Notes: generated from the sequence alone by a model not told the origin. A stretch of DNA of 64,000 nt from Paenibacillus rhizophilus (GCF_003854965.1 NZ_RQPI01000001.1:744001-808000); one strand, 5' to 3'; shown: positions 49,536-59,605, counted from the stretch's first letter. A program made the numbers and translations.

Positions 49536-49565
49536 ACCATGCTCTTTGGGAGCGTGGTTTTTTTA
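49536..49565 (+). terminator. Terminator after kdpDE
   Basis: CCATGCTC pairs with GGAGCGTGG around a TTTG loop (one wobble), followed by TTTTTTT. Confidence 0.85.
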
Positions 49566-49577
49566 TGCGATTTGAAA

Positions 49578-49599
49578 TCTTAAGACAATCTTTATTCTA
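49578..49599 (+). promoter_or_regulatory. Direct repeat upstream of the kdp structural operon, possible KdpE site
   Basis: TCTTAAGACAA (49578-49588) is followed by TCTTTATTCTA (49589-49599). The period (11 bp) and first bases match the repeat upstream of kdpD. It lies about 80 bases before the first gene, a normal place for an activator. Confidence 0.5.
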
Positions 49600-49677
49600 T
49601 CAAGAAACCTCTAATCCTAAACTAACGGCCGGAGTGTTACGCTGATATCGGAACTAGATAGAAAGGATGGATACAGC

Positions 49678-50010
49678 ATGAATGGGCTTTTCAAAGTGGC
49701 GGGGGTAATTTTCATGGCGCTGGTAATACTATACATCGCAAAAAAAGTATCGGTATACCGGGGCATGGTTAAGCCAACTGCAAGCGGAGGTTATGAAGAT
49801 TACGCTGTTTATCACGCAGCCCAAAAGTTTGCTCAAGGAGCGTCTCTTGACGAAATTCGGGACATTCTGCTGAGCAGCTATGAGTTTGATCAGCAGCGGA
49901 TCGAGGAGACAATGCGTTTGGCGCTTCCTCACCGAAGCGACGGCGACGGAGGCTACCGCGCTTTTATTAAGGCCGTAAACCAGGTGCTGGGAGAAGAGAT
50001 ATACGACTGA
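49678..50010 (+). CDS. Membrane-anchored small protein at the head of the kdp operon
   Basis: A 110-residue protein starting at an ATG with AAAGG upstream. It has one N-terminal membrane helix (about 5-23) and a helical cytosolic part (about 40-110) with E-I-R-D-I-L-L-S-S-Y-E-F-D-Q-Q-R-I-E and R-A-F-I-K-A-V-N-Q-V-L-G segments. I do not recognise a family. It is the first gene after the kdp promoter region and only 32 bases before the next ORF. It could be an assembly or regulatory factor for the Kdp pump, inferred from position alone. Confidence 0.6.
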   Translation: MNGLFKVAGVIFMALVILYIAKKVSVYRGMVKPTASGGYEDYAVYHAAQKFAQGASLDEIRDILLSSYEFDQQRIEETMRLALPHRSDGDGGYRAFIKAVNQVLGEEIYD

Positions 50011-50042
50011 TATCTTAGTGTTTTGGAGGAGGAAGGGTTACT

Positions 50043-50150
50043 GTGCTGGATCTTTATATGATTGTCACCCTATTGCTGCTTGTCGTACTCATGATTGGAC
50101 TTTGCAAATGGGCATCCAAGACCATTGATGAAGGAAGTGACCGGGGATGA
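50043..50150 (+). CDS. 35-aa membrane micro-protein in the kdp operon
   Basis: A GTG at 50043, with GGAGGAGG upstream, opens a 35-codon reading frame with the string M-I-V-T-L-L-L-L-V-V-L-M-I-G-L-C-K-W, one membrane helix. Its TGA overlaps the kdpF ATG as ATGA, so the two are translationally coupled. It is similar in size to KdpF but lacks its YALINPEKF end. It may be a second KdpF-like stabilising subunit. Confidence 0.65.
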   Translation: MLDLYMIVTLLLLVVLMIGLCKWASKTIDEGSDRG

Positions 50151-50227
50151 TCTGGGGACTTGCTGTTATCATAGCTGCGCTGCTTGTATACCTGACCTAC
50201 GCGCTTATTAACCCGGAAAAGTTTTAG
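50147..50227 (+). CDS. kdpF: KdpF, small stabilising subunit
   Basis: A 26-residue peptide from ATG 50147 to TAG 50227: one membrane helix (LAVIIAALLVYLTYAL) ending INPEKF, the conserved C-terminus of KdpF. KdpF stabilises the KdpABC complex in the membrane. It is coupled to the upstream micro-ORF by ATGA and is 24 bases before the kdpA start. Confidence 0.85.
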   Translation: MIWGLAVIIAALLVYLTYALINPEKF

Positions 50228-50251
50228 CGAATGACTTCAGGAGGGATTCCC

Positions 50252-51928
50252 GTGACCATGATTTCTTTAGCTGCAATTGCAGTAACTTTATTGATAGCCT
50301 TGCTGCTTGCCCGCCCCGCAGGGCTCTATATAGCACAAGTGTTCAACTACGAGAGAACAGGACTTGACCGCTGGTTCGGCTGGCTGGAGAAGCCAATTTA
50401 CGCGCTCGGAGGAATACGAAAGGAGGACCAAAGCTGGAAGCAATATGCCATGGCTCTGCTCCTGAGCAATTCGGTCATGATCCTGCTGGTGTACCTTATC
50501 TTCCGCTTTCAGGGAATGCTGCCGCTGAACCCAGGCGGGATTGCATCAATGGAACCGACCCTGGCGTTTAACACGGCGATCAGCTTTATGACCAACACGA
50601 ATCTGCAGCATTACAGCGGCGAAAGCGGATTGTCGTATTTGTCGCAAATGGTTGGCATTATCTTTATGATGTTTACCGCTCCCGCTTCTGCCCTGGCTGG
50701 CGCCATCGCTTTCATTCGTGCTCTTTCCGGAAAGCCGCTTGGGAACTTTTTCGTAGATATGATACGGTGCATTACACGCATTCTTCTGCCGGTTTCCTTT
50801 GTGCTGGCGGTTGTGTTCGTGGCGATGGGCGTTCCGCAGACGCTGGAACCGGCAGCGGTTGCCCGAACGATGGAAGGCGCGGTCCAGGAAATTGCCCGAG
50901 GTCCTGTGGCGTCGTTTCTGTCGATTAAGGAATTCGGAAATAACGGCGGCGGTTTCTTCGGGGTAAACTCGGCCCATCCGTTTGAGAATCCGAGCGGATT
51001 CAGCAATTTTCTGCAAATTGTGCTCATGCTGCTGCTTCCGGCTTCGCTGCCCTTTACTTACGGGAAAATGGTGGGTAACAAGAAGCAGGGACGCGTGTTG
51101 TTCGTTTCAATGTTGATGATGTTTGTTGTTCTTCTTGGCGTTTCCCTGACAAGCGAGAATACGGGTAACCCAGTGATAAATGCTTTGGGCATCCAGCATG
51201 CGCAGGGTTCGATGGAGGGCAAAGAGGTGCGCTTCGGTGCGGCCGAGTCCGCCCTGTACTCGGTGGTCACCACCGCAACTGAAACCGGATCGGTGAACAC
51301 GATGCATGATTCCCTGACTCCCATAGGCGGTCTGGTCGCCATGGGAAATATGATGCTCAACACGGTCTTTGGCGGAGTGGGAGCCGGATTCATCAATGTA
51401 CTGATGTACGCGATGATCGCGGTCTTTCTGTCCGGCCTCATGGTCGGCCGAACGCCGGAGTTCCTTGGGAAGAAGATCGAGGGCAAAGAGATGAAGCTGA
51501 TTGCGGTCACGCTGATTATCAGTCCCCTGCTGATTTTGCTGCCCACGGCGCTGGCTTTGTATGCTCATCCGGATACCATTTCCAATCAAGGATTTCACGG
51601 GCTGTCCCAAGCCTTGTATGAATTCACTTCTTCGGCGGCCAACAACGGTTCCGGCTTTGAAGGGCTTGGCGATGCGACACCGTTCTGGAATATTTCCACC
51701 GGCATTGTCATGTTTATCGGACGCTACTTCCCGGTCATTACCATGCTGGCTGCAGCCGGCTCGCTTGCCGCCAAGAAGAGCGTACCCGAGACGGCGGGAA
51801 CGTTCCGGACAGACAATATTTTGTTCGGTGCCGTATTTATCGGCGCCGTACTGATCGTCGGAGCGTTAACGTTCTTCCCGGCCGTTGCGCTGGGACCGAT
51901 TGCTGAATATTTAACGCTGAAGCCATAG
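50252..51928 (+). CDS. kdpA: KdpA, potassium-translocating subunit
   Basis: A 558-residue membrane protein. The GTG at 50252 is six bases after AGGAGGG; the ATG two codons later or an upstream ATG at 50231 are less well placed. About ten hydrophobic helices are visible. The four selectivity-filter-like loops are present, for example [59 protein letters not shown] and [16 protein letters not shown]. KdpA is the K+ channel-like subunit of the KdpFABC pump, which scavenges potassium at low external concentration. Length and motifs match the family. Confidence 0.97.
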   Translation: MTMISLAAIAVTLLIALLLARPAGLYIAQVFNYERTGLDRWFGWLEKPIYALGGIRKEDQSWKQYAMALLLSNSVMILLVYLIFRFQGMLPLNPGGIASMEPTLAFNTAISFMTNTNLQHYSGESGLSYLSQMVGIIFMMFTAPASALAGAIAFIRALSGKPLGNFFVDMIRCITRILLPVSFVLAVVFVAMGVPQTLEPAAVARTMEGAVQEIARGPVASFLSIKEFGNNGGGFFGVNSAHPFENPSGFSNFLQIVLMLLLPASLPFTYGKMVGNKKQGRVLFVSMLMMFVVLLGVSLTSENTGNPVINALGIQHAQGSMEGKEVRFGAAESALYSVVTTATETGSVNTMHDSLTPIGGLVAMGNMMLNTVFGGVGAGFINVLMYAMIAVFLSGLMVGRTPEFLGKKIEGKEMKLIAVTLIISPLLILLPTALALYAHPDTISNQGFHGLSQALYEFTSSAANNGSGFEGLGDATPFWNISTGIVMFIGRYFPVITMLAAAGSLAAKKSVPETAGTFRTDNILFGAVFIGAVLIVGALTFFPAVALGPIAEYLTLKP

Positions 51929-51953
51929 AGCGGACCCGGATGGAGGAGAAAAA

Positions 51954-53981
51954 ATGAGCACCCGTAAAAGCACATTATCAAGAGAAATTGTCAGTCAGGC
52001 CGTTAAGCAGGCCTTTATCAAACTGGACCCGCGCATCATGATGCGAAATCCGGTCATGTTCGTGGTGGAAGTCGGATTTCTGATCACCTTGTTTTTGCTC
52101 TTTGTTCCGAACGCTTTTGGCGGAACCGTATCAACCGGCTTCAACGCCTCCGTGGCCTTGGTCCTGCTGTTCACCGTGCTGTTCGCCAATTTCGCCGAGG
52201 CTCTGGCCGAAGGACGAGGCAAAGCGCAGGCCGATTCGCTTAAGAAGACCAAGAAAGAAATTTCGGCCAATAAAGTGACAGGACAAGGCGTCAAAACTGT
52301 CTCGTCCACAGAGCTGCGCAAAGGCGATGTGGTCATTGTAGCCCAGGGAGAGATGATTCCGGGCGACGGTGAAGTCATTGAGGGATTGGCGTCTGTCGAT
52401 GAATCGGCGATTACCGGGGAATCCGCACCGGTGATTAAAGAGGCGGGCGGCGACTTCAGTTCGGTGACCGGAGGCACCCGGGTCATCAGCGACCAGATTA
52501 AGGTCCGCATTACCAGCGATCCCGGAGAATCCTTTCTGGATCGGATGATCTCCCTGGTCGAAGGGGCGAAACGGCAAAAAACGCCGAATGAAATTGCGCT
52601 GAATACCGTTTTGGTCAGCCTGACCATTATTTTTCTGCTTGTTGTCATCACACTGCCTTTCTTCGCGGATTACCTGAATATCCGGCTGGAAATTCCCGTG
52701 CTGATCGCACTGCTGGTCTGCTTGATTCCCACAACGATCGGCGGCTTGCTCTCTGCAATCGGGATTGCGGGCATGGACCGTGTCACCCAGTTCAACGTTC
52801 TGGCGATGTCAGGCAAGGCCGTTGAAGCGTCTGGGGATATCAACACGATTATTCTGGATAAGACGGGAACAATTACGTACGGCAACCGGATGGCCAGCGA
52901 ATTTGTTCCGGCCGAGAATTACAGTGCTCAGGAAGTGGCGGTGTGGGCGGCGATCAGCTCGGTCAAGGATGAGACTCCGGAGGGACGCTCCGTACTGGAG
53001 CTGCTGAACAAACAAGGGCTATCGTTCCCTGAAAAATTGGCGGAAGGCGCTGAGTTTATCGAATTCAAAGCGGAAACCCGAATGAGCGGCGTCGATTTGC
53101 AGGATGGGCGGAAGATCCGCAAAGGAGCCGTGGATGCCGTGAAGGGGTGGGTTGCCGATCAGGGCGGCTTCATTCCGAAAGGATTTCAGGAAAGCAGCGA
53201 TGCCATCGCCTCTGCCGGCGGAACGCCGCTCGCCGTAGCCGTCGATCAAACGATCTACGGTCTCATCTATCTGAAAGATACCGTTAAACCTGGGATGAGA
53301 GAACGGTTTGACCAAATGCGGAAAATGGGCATCAAAACGATTATGTGTACAGGCGACAATCCGCTGACGGCCGCTACAATTGCCGCGGAAGCAGGGGTGG
53401 ATGCCTTTATTGCCGAAAGCAAGCCGGAGGATAAAATCGCCGTCATTCGCCGGGAACAGGCGGAAGGGAAGCTTGTCGCCATGACCGGCGACGGAACGAA
53501 CGATGCACCCGCACTGGCGCAGGCGGATGTGGGGATTGCCATGAACAGCGGAACGGTTGCCGCCAAGGAGGCGGCCAATATGGTCGATCTGGATTCGGAC
53601 CCCTCCAAAATTATTGAAGTAGTGTCCATCGGGAAACAGCTGCTCATGACGCGCGGAGCGCTGACTACCTTCAGTATTGCGAATGATATCGCCAAATATT
53701 TTGCGATTATTCCCGCGATGTTCATGGTGGCGATTCCGGAAATGAAAGTGCTCAACATCATGGGGCTGCATTCTCCGCTGTCCGCCATCTTGTCAGCGCT
53801 CATTTTTAACGCGATCATTATTCCGCTGCTGATTCCGCTGGCGATGAAAGGGGTCGCCTACAAACCGATGAGCTCTTCAAGACTGCTGAGCCGCAACCTG
53901 TTTGTTTATGGCCTCGGCGGTGTCATCGTACCTTTTATCGGCATTAAGCTGATTGATTTGCTTGTTCAATTTATGGTGTAG
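51954..53981 (+). CDS. kdpB: KdpB, P-type ATPase subunit
   Basis: A 675-residue protein with GGAGG before its ATG. It has about seven hydrophobic helices, the actuator loop T-G-E-S-A ([12 protein letters not shown]), the phosphorylation motif D302-K-T-G-T, the nucleotide-binding K-G-A region (IRKGAVDAV) and the hinge [11 protein letters not shown]. It hydrolyses ATP to drive potassium through KdpA. The gene lies 25 bases after kdpA and 16 bases before kdpC, so these are translated as a unit. Confidence 0.97.
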   Translation: MSTRKSTLSREIVSQAVKQAFIKLDPRIMMRNPVMFVVEVGFLITLFLLFVPNAFGGTVSTGFNASVALVLLFTVLFANFAEALAEGRGKAQADSLKKTKKEISANKVTGQGVKTVSSTELRKGDVVIVAQGEMIPGDGEVIEGLASVDESAITGESAPVIKEAGGDFSSVTGGTRVISDQIKVRITSDPGESFLDRMISLVEGAKRQKTPNEIALNTVLVSLTIIFLLVVITLPFFADYLNIRLEIPVLIALLVCLIPTTIGGLLSAIGIAGMDRVTQFNVLAMSGKAVEASGDINTIILDKTGTITYGNRMASEFVPAENYSAQEVAVWAAISSVKDETPEGRSVLELLNKQGLSFPEKLAEGAEFIEFKAETRMSGVDLQDGRKIRKGAVDAVKGWVADQGGFIPKGFQESSDAIASAGGTPLAVAVDQTIYGLIYLKDTVKPGMRERFDQMRKMGIKTIMCTGDNPLTAATIAAEAGVDAFIAESKPEDKIAVIRREQAEGKLVAMTGDGTNDAPALAQADVGIAMNSGTVAAKEAANMVDLDSDPSKIIEVVSIGKQLLMTRGALTTFSIANDIAKYFAIIPAMFMVAIPEMKVLNIMGLHSPLSAILSALIFNAIIIPLLIPLAMKGVAYKPMSSSRLLSRNLFVYGLGGVIVPFIGIKLIDLLVQFMV

Positions 53982-53997
53982 GAAGGGCGGGTTAACG

Positions 53998-54567
53998 GTG
54001 AAGACAATAACGGTTACAATAAGAACAAGTATCTTTCTGATGATTATCTTTTTGGTTTATCAACTGGCGGTGACGGGAATCGCCCAAGTCTTTATGCCTC
54101 ATAAAGCCAACGGGAGCTTGGTCTATGACGGCAACAATCAATTAATCGGTTCCGAATTGATTGGGCAGACGTTTGTATCTCCCAGATATTTTCACGGCAG
54201 GGTCTCCAGCATTGAATACAATGCCGCTGCATCCGGCACGCCGAATTATGCCCCTTCCAATCCGGATCTGCTAGAGCGAATTCAGGCTTCGGTCGCTGAG
54301 TGGAAGGCGGCTAATCCGGATGTCCCGGTCAATAAACTGCCGGTCGATCTCATTACGAATTCAGGGTCGGGCCTCGATCCGGATATCTCCCCTGCTTCGG
54401 CGCGGGCGCAGATTCCCAGAATCAGCGGCTTGACCGGAATCCCGAAGGAAACGCTGGAGAAATTGGTGACAGAGCATACTGATGGACGGGATCTCGGATT
54501 GTTCGGCGAAGAACGTGTCAATGTGCTGAAGCTGAATATGGCTTTATCGGAGCTGTTAGCGAAATAG
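53998..54567 (+). CDS. kdpC: KdpC, accessory subunit of the potassium pump
   Basis: A 189-residue protein starting at the GTG at 53998 with AAGGGCGGG upstream; an earlier in-frame ATG lies inside kdpB. One N-terminal membrane helix (about 10-30) is followed by the periplasm-like domain with family motifs ([54 protein letters not shown]). KdpC assists ATP binding or assembly of KdpB. A GC-rich hairpin (GCCCTG..CAGGGC, 54580-54609) lies in the gap after it, without a T run, and may tune expression of the next gene. Confidence 0.96.
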   Translation: MKTITVTIRTSIFLMIIFLVYQLAVTGIAQVFMPHKANGSLVYDGNNQLIGSELIGQTFVSPRYFHGRVSSIEYNAAASGTPNYAPSNPDLLERIQASVAEWKAANPDVPVNKLPVDLITNSGSGLDPDISPASARAQIPRISGLTGIPKETLEKLVTEHTDGRDLGLFGEERVNVLKLNMALSELLAK

Positions 54568-54643
54568 CCCTGCGTAATAGCCCTGTCCGCGCGGATTGCC
54601 GGGCAGGGCCGTTTACGGTTGGGTCGGAAAGAGGGGACCCCCA

Positions 54644-56977
54644 ATGCCGCCTTATAAACGTAAAACACCGGAAGAAATACTTTACTCCATTTACCGTCTA
54701 CACCGGGGAAGGCTGAAAATAATTATCGGTTCAGTCAGCGGATCAGGCAAGACGTATCATATGCTGCAGGAAGGCAGACAGCTCAAAGAACGGGGCATTG
54801 ATGTGGTGTGCTGCGCCGTATCCACCATGCAGCGGGCCGAGACGGTCCAGCAGCTCGAGGATCTGGATCGCATACCCAGCATCCACTGGTTGAAGGGCGG
54901 CAAAGAGCAGAAAGACCTTCCGTTGGAGGCCCTGCTGAAACGCAATCCCGAGGTTCTGCTTGTGGATGGGCTGGCCCATCGCAATCGTAAAGGGGCGCAG
55001 TTTGCCACACGGCTTGAGGATATCCGCTTCCTGATGGAAAATGGCATTAGCGTGATTACGACCGTCAATGTTTATGAACTGGAAGGAGTGGGTGAATCCA
55101 TCTTCAAGATGACGGGTATTCGGGCCGAAAACACGGTACCCATGGATACATTGGAACTGGCGGATGAAGTTCGCCTGATTGACGTCTCGCCGGAAACCAT
55201 CCTGAAGCGGATTGAAGAAGGGTTGCTGGGCGACGTGACCCATCCTTCGCTGTCTCGCCGCGGCAATCTTGCCGTGCTTCGCGAAGTTTCCTTGCGTCTG
55301 GTGGCGGAAGGGGTGAATGAGTCTTTAGAGAAGCACAGGGAAGAGCATGGACTTGTCGGTCCTTCTGGCGCTGCGGAGCGGATTCTCGTGACAGCACAAT
55401 ATCATTGGAACGGCTCCCTTTATGTGAGAAGAGGCCAGCAGATCGCCAAACGGCTTAACGGTGAACTAATGGTTGTAACCTTCGTTCAGCGGGGTATGCC
55501 GATAACCAAGGATCAGCAAACCTTCAAACAATCCATCATCAAGCTGGTGAAAAGAGTGGATGCCCGCTTTGAAGAGCTTCAGGTGGCCCGTCTGCGTCAG
55601 CTTCCTTCCGAATTGGTTCGTTATGCCATTCAGAACAATGTGACGCGGATCATCATGGGACACTCCAAGAAAAGCACCTGGCAGGAAAAATGGCAGGGAT
55701 CCATCGCGAACCGTGTATTGCGCAAAACGAGGAACATCGATGTGTTCCTGATGGCGGATCGGGCCGAGCAGGAAGGGGAGCGGATTTTACCCATTAGACC
55801 GAGATCCAAGAGGCAGGAGGAGCCCTTCCATCGATTGACCAGTCAAGAGATTCAGAAGAAAATTGAAACGATCCGTCACGGCACGCTCAAGGTATACATC
55901 GGCGCGGCTCCGGGTGTGGGCAAGACCTACAAAATGCTGCAAGAGGGAAATCTTCTGCTGGGTAAAGGCATAGATGTCGTCATCGGTCTTCTGGAAACCC
56001 ATGGACGCAAGGAAACCTGGGAGCAAATAGGCAAATTAACCGCCATCCCGCGGGCAAAAATCCAATATCAATCGACTACCCTGGAAGAAATGGATACCGA
56101 AGCGATTATAGCCCGCCATCCGGAGGTTGTGCTCGTTGACGAGCTTGCACACACCAATGTGCCCGGCAGCCAAAGCCGTAAGCGATATGAAGATGTGATC
56201 CGTTTGCTTACGAACGGTATTTCCGTGATTACCACCGTGAATGTGCAGCATCTGGAAAGCCTGAACGATGCGGTAGCTCAATTAACCGGTGTACGGGTCC
56301 GGGAGACTGTACCGGATGCGATCCTGAAAATGGCGAATGAAGTGGAGCTTATCGATGTTACTCCGCAAATGCTGCAGGAGCGTATGCGGGAAGGGAAGAT
56401 TTATGCGGCCGAAAAAGTAAACCAGGCGCTGGAATCCTTTTTTAAAATGGGTAATCTGATTGCATTGAGGGAACTGGCCCTTCGTGAAATTGCGGATGAT
56501 GTGGATGAGAGGCTGGAAGCCTGGGACCGGGATGCGGCTTTGCGCGGCTCATGGAGCAGACAGGAGGTTATCTTCGTTTGTGTGGATATGGGACCGGGAG
56601 CGGAAAGGCTGATTCGCCGCGGCTTTCGCATCGCGCATCGTCTTAAAGCGGAATGGTACGTCCATTATGTGCATTGCGGGGCGGGGCAAACCCCTGAAGA
56701 ACTGAAACGGCTGGATACGCTTCGTCTATTAACCGAACGGCTTGGAGGAAAAATGGAGGTAACCGAGGCCACAGGCAGCGCGGACATTCACCGGCACCTG
56801 TTAAACAGAATTAATGAACTTCGGACTACTCAGCTTATCATTGGTCAGTCTCATAAGCCCTTGTGGCGAACCTTGTTTAAACAAACCCTTATTCACTACC
56901 TACTGCGAAATGGACGTCATATGGATATGCTGATTGTGGCCGATTTTGATCCGAACGTTACAGAACCGGCAAGGTGA
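54644..56977 (+). CDS. Kinase-less protein with two tandem KdpD sensor plus USP units
   Basis: A 777-residue soluble protein; the ATG at 54644 follows GAGGGGA. It has no membrane helices, HisKA or HATPase. The first unit has Walker A GSVSGSGKT (29-37), a degenerate D108-G-L-A-H-R-N, then a USP domain (about 250-385). The second unit has a canonical G420-A-A-P-G-V-G-K-T and D499-E-L-A-H-T-N, ITTVNVQHLES, then another USP domain (about 645-770) ending LIIGQSHK. Each unit equals the N-terminal cytosolic half of KdpD. Short kinase-less KdpD proteins are known in other bacteria, but a tandem form beside a complete kdpD is unusual. It ends the kdpFABC operon and probably controls pump activity or signalling, perhaps through ATP or c-di-AMP. 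Confidence 0.9.
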   Translation: MPPYKRKTPEEILYSIYRLHRGRLKIIIGSVSGSGKTYHMLQEGRQLKERGIDVVCCAVSTMQRAETVQQLEDLDRIPSIHWLKGGKEQKDLPLEALLKRNPEVLLVDGLAHRNRKGAQFATRLEDIRFLMENGISVITTVNVYELEGVGESIFKMTGIRAENTVPMDTLELADEVRLIDVSPETILKRIEEGLLGDVTHPSLSRRGNLAVLREVSLRLVAEGVNESLEKHREEHGLVGPSGAAERILVTAQYHWNGSLYVRRGQQIAKRLNGELMVVTFVQRGMPITKDQQTFKQSIIKLVKRVDARFEELQVARLRQLPSELVRYAIQNNVTRIIMGHSKKSTWQEKWQGSIANRVLRKTRNIDVFLMADRAEQEGERILPIRPRSKRQEEPFHRLTSQEIQKKIETIRHGTLKVYIGAAPGVGKTYKMLQEGNLLLGKGIDVVIGLLETHGRKETWEQIGKLTAIPRAKIQYQSTTLEEMDTEAIIARHPEVVLVDELAHTNVPGSQSRKRYEDVIRLLTNGISVITTVNVQHLESLNDAVAQLTGVRVRETVPDAILKMANEVELIDVTPQMLQERMREGKIYAAEKVNQALESFFKMGNLIALRELALREIADDVDERLEAWDRDAALRGSWSRQEVIFVCVDMGPGAERLIRRGFRIAHRLKAEWYVHYVHCGAGQTPEELKRLDTLRLLTERLGGKMEVTEATGSADIHRHLLNRINELRTTQLIIGQSHKPLWRTLFKQTLIHYLLRNGRHMDMLIVADFDPNVTEPAR

Positions 56978-57084
56978 TCTTAGCGACGCTCAAAGTACCC
57001 TATTTTGAAGAAAAATACGAAGTGTCAGTCACCATTGAAAACAATATGAACATGACAGTATGTCCCTGATAATAGCCTTTTTGA

Positions 57085-57112
57085 AACCGCGCCAGTCGCG
57101 GCTTTTTTATTT
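57085..57112 (+). terminator. Terminator after the kdp operon
   Basis: CCGCG (57087-57091) pairs with CGCGG (57097-57101), followed by CTTTTTTATTTT; short but GC-rich. Confidence 0.65.
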
Positions 57113-57225
57113 TATAGGATCAAGTTCTTGTCCTTTGTCAAAGACAATAACTTGACTTCATTGCAGAATGTGGATAAGAACATTTTACCATTGCATGGAT
57201 ATGATTTTGAATGCCACATAAATCA

Positions 57226-57254
57226 TTGCTTATATAAGTACATTATTATATAAT
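57226..57254 (+). promoter_or_regulatory. Promoter/operator of the ars operon
   Basis: TTGCTT (57226-57231), a 17-base spacer and a perfect TATAAT (57249-57254). An inverted repeat AATCATT (57221-57227) and AATGATT (57252-57258) brackets the promoter, and the AT-rich spacer suits an ArsR-type operator. The arsR ATG is 23 bases downstream. Confidence 0.65.
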
Positions 57255-57276
57255 GATTTCGCGAGGAGGGATAGTT

Positions 57277-57621
57277 ATGACTCAAAGGATAAATAGCATG
57301 GAGGATATTTCTCTGACACTTAAACTGCTTGGAGATAAAACACGCTTAACGATCATGAAATTACTTGATAAACAAGAATGCTGTGTTTGTGAATTGGTCG
57401 AGATTTTTAAAACCAGCCAACCTGCAATCAGCCAACACCTCCGAAAACTGAAGGATGCAGGTCTTATCAAAGAAAACCGAAAAAGCCAATGGATTTTTTA
57501 CTCGATTAATACCGATTCTAGGCAATGGCAGCTGGTACAGGAATTAATTAGTCATGTTCCTTCGGTAGATCATTTGTTGGAAGAACTTAAGGTTAAAGGA
57601 CTCAGAATGACCTGCAACTAA
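57277..57621 (+). CDS. arsR: ArsR-family arsenite-responsive repressor
   Basis: A 114-residue repressor. The ATG at 57277 has GGAGGG six bases upstream; an in-frame ATG at 57253 overlaps the -10 element and is unlikely. It has the ArsR winged-helix fold (LKLLGDKTRLTIMKLL, TSQPAISQHLRKLKDAGLI). The metal-binding segment is E-C-C-V-C-E-L, the As(III)-binding C-x-C pattern in helix 3 with one additional Cys. Arsenite binding should release the promoter upstream and induce the operon acr3-arsC-arsD-arsA. Confidence 0.93.
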   Translation: MTQRINSMEDISLTLKLLGDKTRLTIMKLLDKQECCVCELVEIFKTSQPAISQHLRKLKDAGLIKENRKSQWIFYSINTDSRQWQLVQELISHVPSVDHLLEELKVKGLRMTCN

Positions 57622-57663
57622 CGAATTTTTCATAAACAAACATAATACAGGGAGTGTTTTTCT

Positions 57664-58722
57664 ATGAATGAACCACCGAAGAAACTGTCGTTCCTCGACC
57701 GCTTCTTGACCGTCTGGATTTTTGGAGCTATGGCATTAGGGATCGCTCTCGGCTTCTGGGTTCCTGGATTCGCCAACAGTCTTTCGAAAATGCAAGTTGG
57801 AACGACATCTATACCGATTGCTGTAGGACTTATCTTGATGATGTATCCGCCGCTAGCTAAGGTGAAGTACGAGAAGTTGGGCCGGGTATTTAAGGATTGG
57901 AAGGTACTGCTTTTATCCCTTGTGCAAAACTGGGTGATTGGGCCTGTTCTAATGTTTATTCTGGCCATCCTCTTCTTGAGTGACATGCCTGAATATATGA
58001 TCGGCCTCATCATGATCGGCCTTGCCAGATGTATTGCTATGGTACTGGTTTGGAGTGATTTGGCAAAAGGAGATCCGGAATACACAGCAGGTCTCGTTGC
58101 TTTCAATTCCATTTTTCAGATTGTGTTCTACTCCGTATTTGCTTATGTGTTTATTACGGTGATGCCTGAATGGTTTGGTATTCAAGGTGTAGCAGTAAAC
58201 ATAACAATGGGTGAGATCGCGCAGAGCGTCATGATTTATTTGGGCATTCCTTTTGCCGCCGGTATTTTCACACGCATTATTGCGCTTAAAACTAAAGGAG
58301 AAGCCTGGTTTGAGCGGGAGTTCTTGCCCAAAATCGGTCCACTGACTTTAGTTGCGCTGTTGTTTACCATTGTCCTGATGTTCTCCCTTAAAGCAGATGT
58401 AATGATTAAACTACCCATGGATGTCGTTCGTATTGCAATCCCGCTGCTGATTTATTTTGTTATTATGTTTTTTGTGTCTTTCATGGCATCCCGCAAAGCA
58501 GGCACCTCTTATCCGGTTGCTGCTTCGCTCTCGTTCACAGCCGCCAGCAATAACTTTGAACTTGCGATAGCAGTCGCTGTCGGTGTCTTCGGTTTGAACT
58601 CCGGCGCTGCCTTTGCAGCGGTGATCGGTCCGCTAGTAGAAGTTCCCGTGCTGATCGGACTGGTTAATGTGGCTCTATGGCTTCAGAAAAAATATTTTGG
58701 CAAGACGTCAACGGTATCTTAA
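57664..58722 (+). CDS. acr3: Acr3-type arsenite efflux permease
   Basis: A 352-residue membrane protein with about ten helices. [19 protein letters not shown] in the fourth/fifth helix region carries the essential Cys of the Acr3 family, and [17 protein letters not shown] near the end carries the conserved Glu. It exports arsenite (and possibly antimonite) using the proton gradient. It lies 42 bases after arsR. With ArsA encoded in the same operon it may work as an ATP-driven pump. Confidence 0.95.
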   Translation: MNEPPKKLSFLDRFLTVWIFGAMALGIALGFWVPGFANSLSKMQVGTTSIPIAVGLILMMYPPLAKVKYEKLGRVFKDWKVLLLSLVQNWVIGPVLMFILAILFLSDMPEYMIGLIMIGLARCIAMVLVWSDLAKGDPEYTAGLVAFNSIFQIVFYSVFAYVFITVMPEWFGIQGVAVNITMGEIAQSVMIYLGIPFAAGIFTRIIALKTKGEAWFEREFLPKIGPLTLVALLFTIVLMFSLKADVMIKLPMDVVRIAIPLLIYFVIMFFVSFMASRKAGTSYPVAASLSFTAASNNFELAIAVAVGVFGLNSGAAFAAVIGPLVEVPVLIGLVNVALWLQKKYFGKTSTVS

Positions 58723-58769
58723 AACTGTGTGTTGTACAAAAATTGATTATAAAAAGGAGTTTATTCACT

Positions 58770-59189
58770 ATGTCTAAAAAAACGATCTATTTTCTTTGCA
58801 CTGGAAATTCCTGCCGTAGTCAGATGGCTGAAGGCTGGGCAAAGAAATATTTGGGAGACGAATGGAATGTATACAGTGCCGGAATTGAGGCGCACGGGTT
58901 GAATCCGAATGCAGTAAAAGCGATGAAGGAAGTTGATATCGATATTTCAAGTCAGACATCCGATATTATTGATCCCGAGCTGCTGAATAACTCGGATTTG
59001 GTGATTACGCTTTGCGGCGACGCTGCAGATAAATGTCCGATTACTCCTCCAAAGGTAAAGCGGGAACACTGGGGCTTTGATGACCCCGCCAAAGCTACTG
59101 GAAACGATCAGGAGAAATGGTCGGTGTTCCAGCGTGTTCGGGACCAAATCGGGGAACGCATCCAGCGTTTTGCGGTAATGGGTGAATAA
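58770..59189 (+). CDS. arsC: Thioredoxin-linked arsenate reductase
   Basis: A 139-residue enzyme. The ATG at 58770 has AAAGGAG upstream; earlier in-frame codons lie in acr3. The active-site loop is C-T-G-N-S-C-R-S at residues 10-17, and the redox pair is in L-C-G-D-A-A-D-K-C near residue 82-90, the three-cysteine layout of pI258-type ArsC. It reduces arsenate to arsenite, which Acr3 then exports. Length and motifs match the low-molecular-weight phosphatase branch. Confidence 0.96.
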   Translation: MSKKTIYFLCTGNSCRSQMAEGWAKKYLGDEWNVYSAGIEAHGLNPNAVKAMKEVDIDISSQTSDIIDPELLNNSDLVITLCGDAADKCPITPPKVKREHWGFDDPAKATGNDQEKWSVFQRVRDQIGERIQRFAVMGE

Positions 59190-59248
59190 TATTTTCACGA
59201 AACCGGGTAATTGCTTCCCGGCTAACTTATCTGAAGGGGAGTATGGAG

Positions 59249-59605
59249 ATGGAAAAGCTTGAGATCTATGACCCGGCAATGTGTTGCTCGACAGGTGTAT
59301 GCGGTCCGGTGGTTGACCCGGAATTAATCCGGATGTCGCTTCTAGTAAATAACTTGAGGAAAAAAGGAATTCAGGTTGCCCGCTACAATCTCGCAAGTGA
59401 GCCACAGGCATTCGCAGAGAACGAATTTGTTAGCCAGTTACTTCAGGAGCAGGGACCGGAAGCGTTGCCAATTATAATTATAGACGGCCAGGTAAAGAAA
59501 CAGCACACCTATCCGACGAATGAAGAACTGGAAGCTTGGACAGGCATTCAAGCCGATGAGTTAACGCAGAAAACAAAAATCCGTCTGCAGCTTAAACAAA
59601 AGTAG
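59249..59605 (+). CDS. arsD: ArsD arsenite metallochaperone
   Basis: A 118-residue protein. ATGs lie at 59243 and 59249; the second has better spacing from AAGGGGAG. The N-terminus carries the Cys pair and following Cys (M-C-C-S-T-G-V-C-G, the C12, C13, C18 set of ArsD), and the family segment E-L-I-R-M-S follows. It delivers As(III) to ArsA and raises its ATPase activity. It is five bases to eleven bases upstream of arsA, as is usual. Confidence 0.94.
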   Translation: MEKLEIYDPAMCCSTGVCGPVVDPELIRMSLLVNNLRKKGIQVARYNLASEPQAFAENEFVSQLLQEQGPEALPIIIIDGQVKKQHTYPTNEELEAWTGIQADELTQKTKIRLQLKQK

